A stretch of DNA of 64,000 bases, taken from assembly GCA_003243255.1 (NCBI GenBank), contig QFQM01000006.1:9111-73110 (forward strand), written 5' to 3'. Below the pieces are notes generated by a model. That model made no database searches. It was not told the origin of the DNA and saw nothing but the letters and a program-made list of their open reading frames with translations. Source of the stretch: Flavobacterium psychrophilum (lineage in GTDB: Bacteria; Bacteroidota; Bacteroidia; Flavobacteriales; Flavobacteriaceae). Numbering within the stretch: the first letter of the stretch is position 1; every line of letters starts with the position of its first letter. Made by a program: the position numbers and the translations under genes. Of this stretch, positions 60,045 through 64,000 are shown piece after piece.

Positions 60045-62162
60045 ATTGAGACCTCTTTTCCTCAGCAATGGTTCGATAGACGGTTCGGCGCCACGGAAGT
60101 TTTTATACATCTGCATGGCATCCTGCGTACCGCCTTTTTCAAGGATATTGGTTCGAAAAGATTTTGCTGTTTCAGGATTAAATAATGATGTTGTCTTAAA
60201 GGCTTCGAAAGCATCGGTATCCAGCACGCCTGACCATATATAGCTATAATATCCTGCGGAGTACCCTCCGGCAAAGATATGACTGTAATAAGTACTTCTG
60301 TAGCGTGGGATAATAGCATCAATAAGTCCCAGTTTCTTCATGGCTTCCTCTTCAAACGGAATAACGTTCTGTGTTAGCGGAGTATTGCGTGTATGGTAAT
60401 CCAGGTCGAGGTAAGCTGCCGCAAGGTATTCTACGGTTGCAAATCCCTGATCGAAAGTAGCCGATTCCTGTAGTTTTGTGATTAGCGCATCAGGAATCAC
60501 TTCTCCGGTTTTATAATGCTTTGCATACAACTTAAGGATCTCAGGCTCGGCAGCCCAGTTTTCCATTATCTGAGAAGGCAGTTCCACAAAATCGGTAGGC
60601 ACGCTGGTTCCGGCAAGGCTTTCATAGGTCACATTGCTCAATAGCCCGTGTAGTGCGTGCCCAAACTCATGGAAAAAGGTTGTCGTCTCGTCAAACGTTA
60701 GTAATGACGGATTGCCGGCAGTTGGTTTTGAGAAATTACAAACTATTGAAATGACAGGAGCAAGGCGTTTGCCGTCAACCGTTTTTTGTTTTTGGTAGGA
60801 TGTCATCCAGGCACCACCTTTTTTAGAAGCTCTCGGGAAGAAATCCATGTATAGTATGCCAACGTGTTTGTTGTCTTTATCGGTTACTTCCCAGGCGGTA
60901 ACATCAGGATGGTATTTAGGAGCGTCTTTTAGTTCGCGATATTGCAGCCCGTACAGGTTTTTGGTAACGGTAAAAATACCATTTCGAACATTGTCAAGGC
61001 TGAAATACGGTTTTACTTCCTGCTCATCAAGGTCATAACGCTGTTTGCGTATCTTTTCGGTATAATACCTCCAGTCGTAAGGCTGAACATTATCTTTAAT
61101 GCCATCGGCAGCCATAAGTTTTTTAATGTCGGCTTCTTCGGTCTTTGCTTTTTCAAGCGCGGGAGTCCAAAGCTTGTTTAACAGTTCATAAACAGCTTCA
61201 GGGGTTTTAGCCATACGCTCTTCGAGTACATAATCAGCATGGCTTTTATAGCCTAATAAAAGTGCTTTTTCTGATCTTAGATTGGTCATTTCAACCACAT
61301 TGCTGCGGTTGTCATATTCATTGCCGTTGGCACTTCTTTTTTGATAAGCAGTCCATATTTGTTTGCGAAGTTCGCGGTTATCGGCATATTGCAAAAAAGG
61401 CATCACGCTTGCGTTTTGCAGCGTAAATATCCATTTCCCTTCCTTGCCGTTTTCTTTAGCTTCGTCAGCTGCGGCCTGTACTACTTCGTCGGGCAACCCG
61501 GCGAGGTCTTCTTTTTTGTCAACAACCAGCTTATATGCATTGGTCTCAGCAAGCACGTTCTCTCCAAATTTCAGAGACAACACCGAAAGCTGTTCATTGA
61601 TCTTACGAAGGCGTTCTTTTTGTTTTGCATGGAGGTTTGCACCATTGCGCACAAAAGCCTTGTATTTCTTTTCAAGCAGTTTAGCCTGCTCGGCATTCAG
61701 GTTGTATTCAATCTGGTTATCCCATACTTTTTTTACACGGGCAAACAGTTTTTCGTTCAGGAAAATATTATCCTGGTTCTTAGAAAGCTCGGGAGCCATT
61801 TCCTGTGCTATTGCCTGAAGTGTGTCATTCGTATTGGCAGTATTCAGGTTGCTCATGGTGGTGGTGATCCTGTTGAGCAACGTGCCTGCATTTTCAAGCG
61901 CTTCGATAGTGTTCTTAAAGTTTGGCGTTTCCTTATTGGCGGTTATAGCTTCAATTTCCTTCTGGTTGATTTTTATAGCTTCAAGAATTGCCGGTTTGTA
62001 ATGGCTGTTTTGAATCAGCTCAAAAGGAGGTAGTTGGTATTTGTTGTCGTAAGAGGCTAAAAGAGGATTGTCTTCGCCCAGTGATTCTGCTGTATTATTT
62101 TGTTGACACGACATAAAAAGAGTGCAGCTTATGGTTAAGGTAAGTATTGATTTTAGTGACAT
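60015..62162 (-). CDS. M3 family oligopeptidase (Dcp-like) lipoprotein
   Basis: 715 residues. Lipobox LFMSC (Cys19). The zinc motif is H498-E-F-G-H502 in TTFFHEFGHALHGLLS, with the third ligand Glu about 25 residues later; ERMAKTPEAVYELL and GFATVEYLAAAYLDLDYH are family blocks. Members are peptidyl-dipeptidases or oligopeptidases of the periplasm. The last nine residues SHKAKSLKL come from a dispersed repeat; the family's usual end lies just before (EPLLRKRGL), so the repeat has replaced or extended the native stop. Confidence 0.94.
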   Translation of the reverse strand: MSLKSILTLTISCTLFMSCQQNNTAESLGEDNPLLASYDNKYQLPPFELIQNSHYKPAILEAIKINQKEIEAITANKETPNFKNTIEALENAGTLLNRITTTMSNLNTANTNDTLQAIAQEMAPELSKNQDNIFLNEKLFARVKKVWDNQIEYNLNAEQAKLLEKKYKAFVRNGANLHAKQKERLRKINEQLSVLSLKFGENVLAETNAYKLVVDKKEDLAGLPDEVVQAAADEAKENGKEGKWIFTLQNASVMPFLQYADNRELRKQIWTAYQKRSANGNEYDNRSNVVEMTNLRSEKALLLGYKSHADYVLEERMAKTPEAVYELLNKLWTPALEKAKTEEADIKKLMAADGIKDNVQPYDWRYYTEKIRKQRYDLDEQEVKPYFSLDNVRNGIFTVTKNLYGLQYRELKDAPKYHPDVTAWEVTDKDNKHVGILYMDFFPRASKKGGAWMTSYQKQKTVDGKRLAPVISIVCNFSKPTAGNPSLLTFDETTTFFHEFGHALHGLLSNVTYESLAGTSVPTDFVELPSQIMENWAAEPEILKLYAKHYKTGEVIPDALITKLQESATFDQGFATVEYLAAAYLDLDYHTRNTPLTQNVIPFEEEAMKKLGLIDAIIPRYRSTYYSHIFAGGYSAGYYSYIWSGVLDTDAFEAFKTTSLFNPETAKSFRTNILEKGGTQDAMQMYKNFRGAEPSIEPLLRKRGLNSHKAKSLKL

Positions 62163-62293
62163 AATAAGTGATTGGTCAGAAAAGTAAAGTTATCGTAATC
62201 CTGCAAATAATCAAAGGATATTAAGTTATAGTTAAATAGCGTTTTGATTTAATAGGAAAAAGCTATCTTTATTCATGTTTAAATGGTGTAGAT

Positions 62294-64000
62294 ATGAAAG
62301 CCCCTGTAAAAAAAATTGCACTTAAGATATTAAAATGGACCGGTATTTTTATCGCGTCTGTTTTGCTGCTTATGTATCTTATACCCTTGCTGTTTCCGGG
62401 AACCGTGGCGCAGCAGGTAAAGAATTTTGCCAATAAGAGCCTTGATGCCGAACTGAATTTCGGGAAATCGAAGCTTTCGTTTTTTACCCATTTCCCTTCG
62501 CTAACAGTATCTCTCGATGACTTTTCGCTAAAAGGTTCAACACCTTTTAAAAAGGATACTTTGCTGAGTGCCGATCAGGTTGCTTTTGGTATAAACCTTA
62601 AGCGACTGATTTTTGATAATGAGATAAAGATTGATGAAATCTATGTTTCGGATGCTTTCATCAATGTGATGGTTAACGAGCAGGGACAGGCAAATTATAA
62701 TGTATATGTAGCACCAAAAGACCAGTCTGTTGATACCACAGGAACAGGCCCTGCGATTAGGCTTGACAGGGTAGACCTTGAAAACTGTAAAATACGCTAC
62801 AATGATAAGTCGGCGAAGATACTGGTCAAAGCAGACGGATTTAACTATGTAGGGAGAGGTAACCTGAGCGAAGATGTTTTCGACCTTCAGACCGATGCCA
62901 ATATTGACGCGATTGATTTTATTCTCGACAATGTTGCTTACATCGAGCGTAAAGAAGTACACGCCGATCTGGTTACCCGGATCAATACGAATGCATTATC
63001 TTTTATATTGGAGAAGAACAAACTCCGTATCAACAGGCTGCCGATAGAATTTACCGGGATGTTCACCATCCTTAAGGAAGGTTATAATATTGATATCAAT
63101 GCTATTTCTGAAAACAACAAGCTCAAAGACCTTTTTAGTGTTGTGCCTCCGCAGTATATGACATGGCTGGAGGATACCAAAATAAAAGGAAGAAGCGATG
63201 TGTTGTTCAGCTTTAAAGGAAGGTATAATGCGGTGACAGGACAGAAGCCCGATCTTGGTTTTGGCATAAGAGTAAGGGATGGTTTTATCGATTATAAAAA
63301 AGCGCCGATGGCAGTGTCTGAATATGAGATGAACCTGAATGTGAAGTTGCCTTCACTTGATATGGAAAAGCTGAATATTAACCTGAGCAAGCTGGATTTT
63401 AATTTGGGAGATGATCATTTCCATGCCTTTTTAGAAACAAAAGGAATGAAAGAGATGTCGGTAAAGGGTACTATGAAAGGTACGCTTAACCTGCAGAGTC
63501 TCGACAGGGCATTAGGCATACAAAATATGGATCTGAGGGGGATGCTGAAAGCCGATGTTGTTGCTGATGGTATTTACAGTGCTGAAAAAAGACTGTTCCC
63601 TAAAGCAAAAGGTGGCGTAAACCTACAAGGCGGATATCTTAAGATGCCTTATTATCCAAATCCAATTACCGATATTAAGTTCGTTTCTAATATTCATAAT
63701 GAAAAAGGGACTTTTGATGATGTGAAAATTGCCATTACACCTGCCTCTTTTGTTTTTGAGGGGAATCCGGTATATGTAAAAGCGGTAGTTTCCAACTTTG
63801 ATGATGTGCTTTATGATATTACAGCGAAAGGCGAATTGAATATTGGGCGTATATATAAAGTGTTCTCCCAAAAAGGGCTTGATGTTACCGGTTATGCCAA
63901 AGCTGACCTTAGGCTTCAGGGCAGGCAGAGTTATGCCACAACCGGGCAGTATAGCAAACTGAACAATAAGGGAACCCTGGTTCTAAAGGATATTAAAGCG
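62294..64000 (+). CDS. AsmA-like outer-membrane biogenesis protein (5' part, cut by window)
   Basis: 569 codons visible, open to the window end. One N-terminal TM (about 15-37: WTGIFIASVLLLMYLIPLLFP) anchors it in the inner membrane; then the AsmA pattern VKNFANKSLDAELNFGKSKLSFFTHFPSLTVSLDDFSLKG and repeated beta-strands of the extended periplasmic bridge. AsmA-like proteins move lipids between membranes. The start ATG at 62294 has a -7 box TATCTTTA at 62262-62269. Missing C-terminus prevents finer family choice. Confidence 0.88.
   Translation, partial: MKAPVKKIALKILKWTGIFIASVLLLMYLIPLLFPGTVAQQVKNFANKSLDAELNFGKSKLSFFTHFPSLTVSLDDFSLKGSTPFKKDTLLSADQVAFGINLKRLIFDNEIKIDEIYVSDAFINVMVNEQGQANYNVYVAPKDQSVDTTGTGPAIRLDRVDLENCKIRYNDKSAKILVKADGFNYVGRGNLSEDVFDLQTDANIDAIDFILDNVAYIERKEVHADLVTRINTNALSFILEKNKLRINRLPIEFTGMFTILKEGYNIDINAISENNKLKDLFSVVPPQYMTWLEDTKIKGRSDVLFSFKGRYNAVTGQKPDLGFGIRVRDGFIDYKKAPMAVSEYEMNLNVKLPSLDMEKLNINLSKLDFNLGDDHFHAFLETKGMKEMSVKGTMKGTLNLQSLDRALGIQNMDLRGMLKADVVADGIYSAEKRLFPKAKGGVNLQGGYLKMPYYPNPITDIKFVSNIHNEKGTFDDVKIAITPASFVFEGNPVYVKAVVSNFDDVLYDITAKGELNIGRIYKVFSQKGLDVTGYAKADLRLQGRQSYATTGQYSKLNNKGTLVLKDIKA

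Noticed and set aside
61341..62033. Long plus-strand frames under the M3 peptidase
   Set aside because: They are antisense to a full-length conserved peptidase and have no recognisable domain.
1..64000. CRISPR arrays, tRNA or rRNA genes, insertion sequences, prophage
   Set aside because: No regularly spaced repeats, cloverleaf sequences, transposase or phage structural genes were found; the repeats present are short intergenic palindromes.

Overview
The window reads as a chromosome segment of a Bacteroidota, most likely a Flavobacteriia close to Flavobacterium. The signs are Bacteroidota -7 promoter boxes (TAnnTTTG), SusC/SusD pairs, type IX secretion C-terminal sorting domains, lipoproteins with a Cys followed by acidic residues, and a mevalonate route to isoprenoids. 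Genus-level placement is inference. I see no tRNA, rRNA, CRISPR array, insertion sequence or prophage; this is ordinary core and metabolic DNA, peppered with short intergenic inverted repeats.

Layout. 1-2.9 kb: a pair of M16 peptidases, one catalytic and one lacking the zinc motif (cut by the window edge). 3-7.6 kb: rplU-rpmA, aat, a structured ncRNA candidate, a DUF3127 protein with an SSB-like tail, a flavin reductase and a sensor kinase. 7.6-14.2 kb: lipoproteins, a choloylglycine-hydrolase-type amidase, greA-HIT, a degenerate Rieske lipoprotein and a GH92 mannosidase. 14.2-20.3 kb (all minus): PPTase-pnuC-DUF4301-arfB, then a TPP riboswitch in front of a TonB receptor, so this is probably a thiamine uptake locus. 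20.4-28.5 kb: ahcY, tag, a queuosine-precursor transporter, ald, and the translation genes tsf, rpsB, rpsI, rplM.

28.6-47.8 kb is a complete starch/maltodextrin utilisation locus. Leftward: susC, susD, a susE-like gene and a secreted GH13 amylase. Rightward: a LacI regulator, an MFS sugar transporter, beta-phosphoglucomutase, a GH65 maltose phosphorylase, a SusA-like and a lipoprotein GH13 enzyme, and a secreted three-module SusE/F-like protein. Starch is cut at the surface, oligosaccharides pass SusCD, are trimmed in the periplasm, and maltose enters the cytosol for phosphorolysis to glucose and glucose 6-phosphate.

47.9-54.2 kb: ugpQ, a flavoprotein, a lipoprotein, then the NAD-salvage cluster nrtR-prs-NADAR-nadV, where three copies of one 15-bp motif sit at the promoters and at the nrtR stop codon. 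54.3-64 kb: tspO, a mevalonate cluster (mvaD, mevalonate kinase, membrane protein, UbiA prenyltransferase), an RsuA/RluB-type pseudouridine synthase, an NTF2-like protein, an M3 peptidase and the start of an AsmA-like gene.

The most interesting items are the NAD-salvage operon and its operators, the orphan ncRNA at 4700-4834, the TPP-riboswitch receptor locus, the rpsB leader with competing pairings, a tsf promoter box inside the loop of the rpsB terminator, a Rieske-fold lipoprotein without its histidines, and several families of intergenic inverted repeats, one of which encodes the C-terminus of a peptidase.
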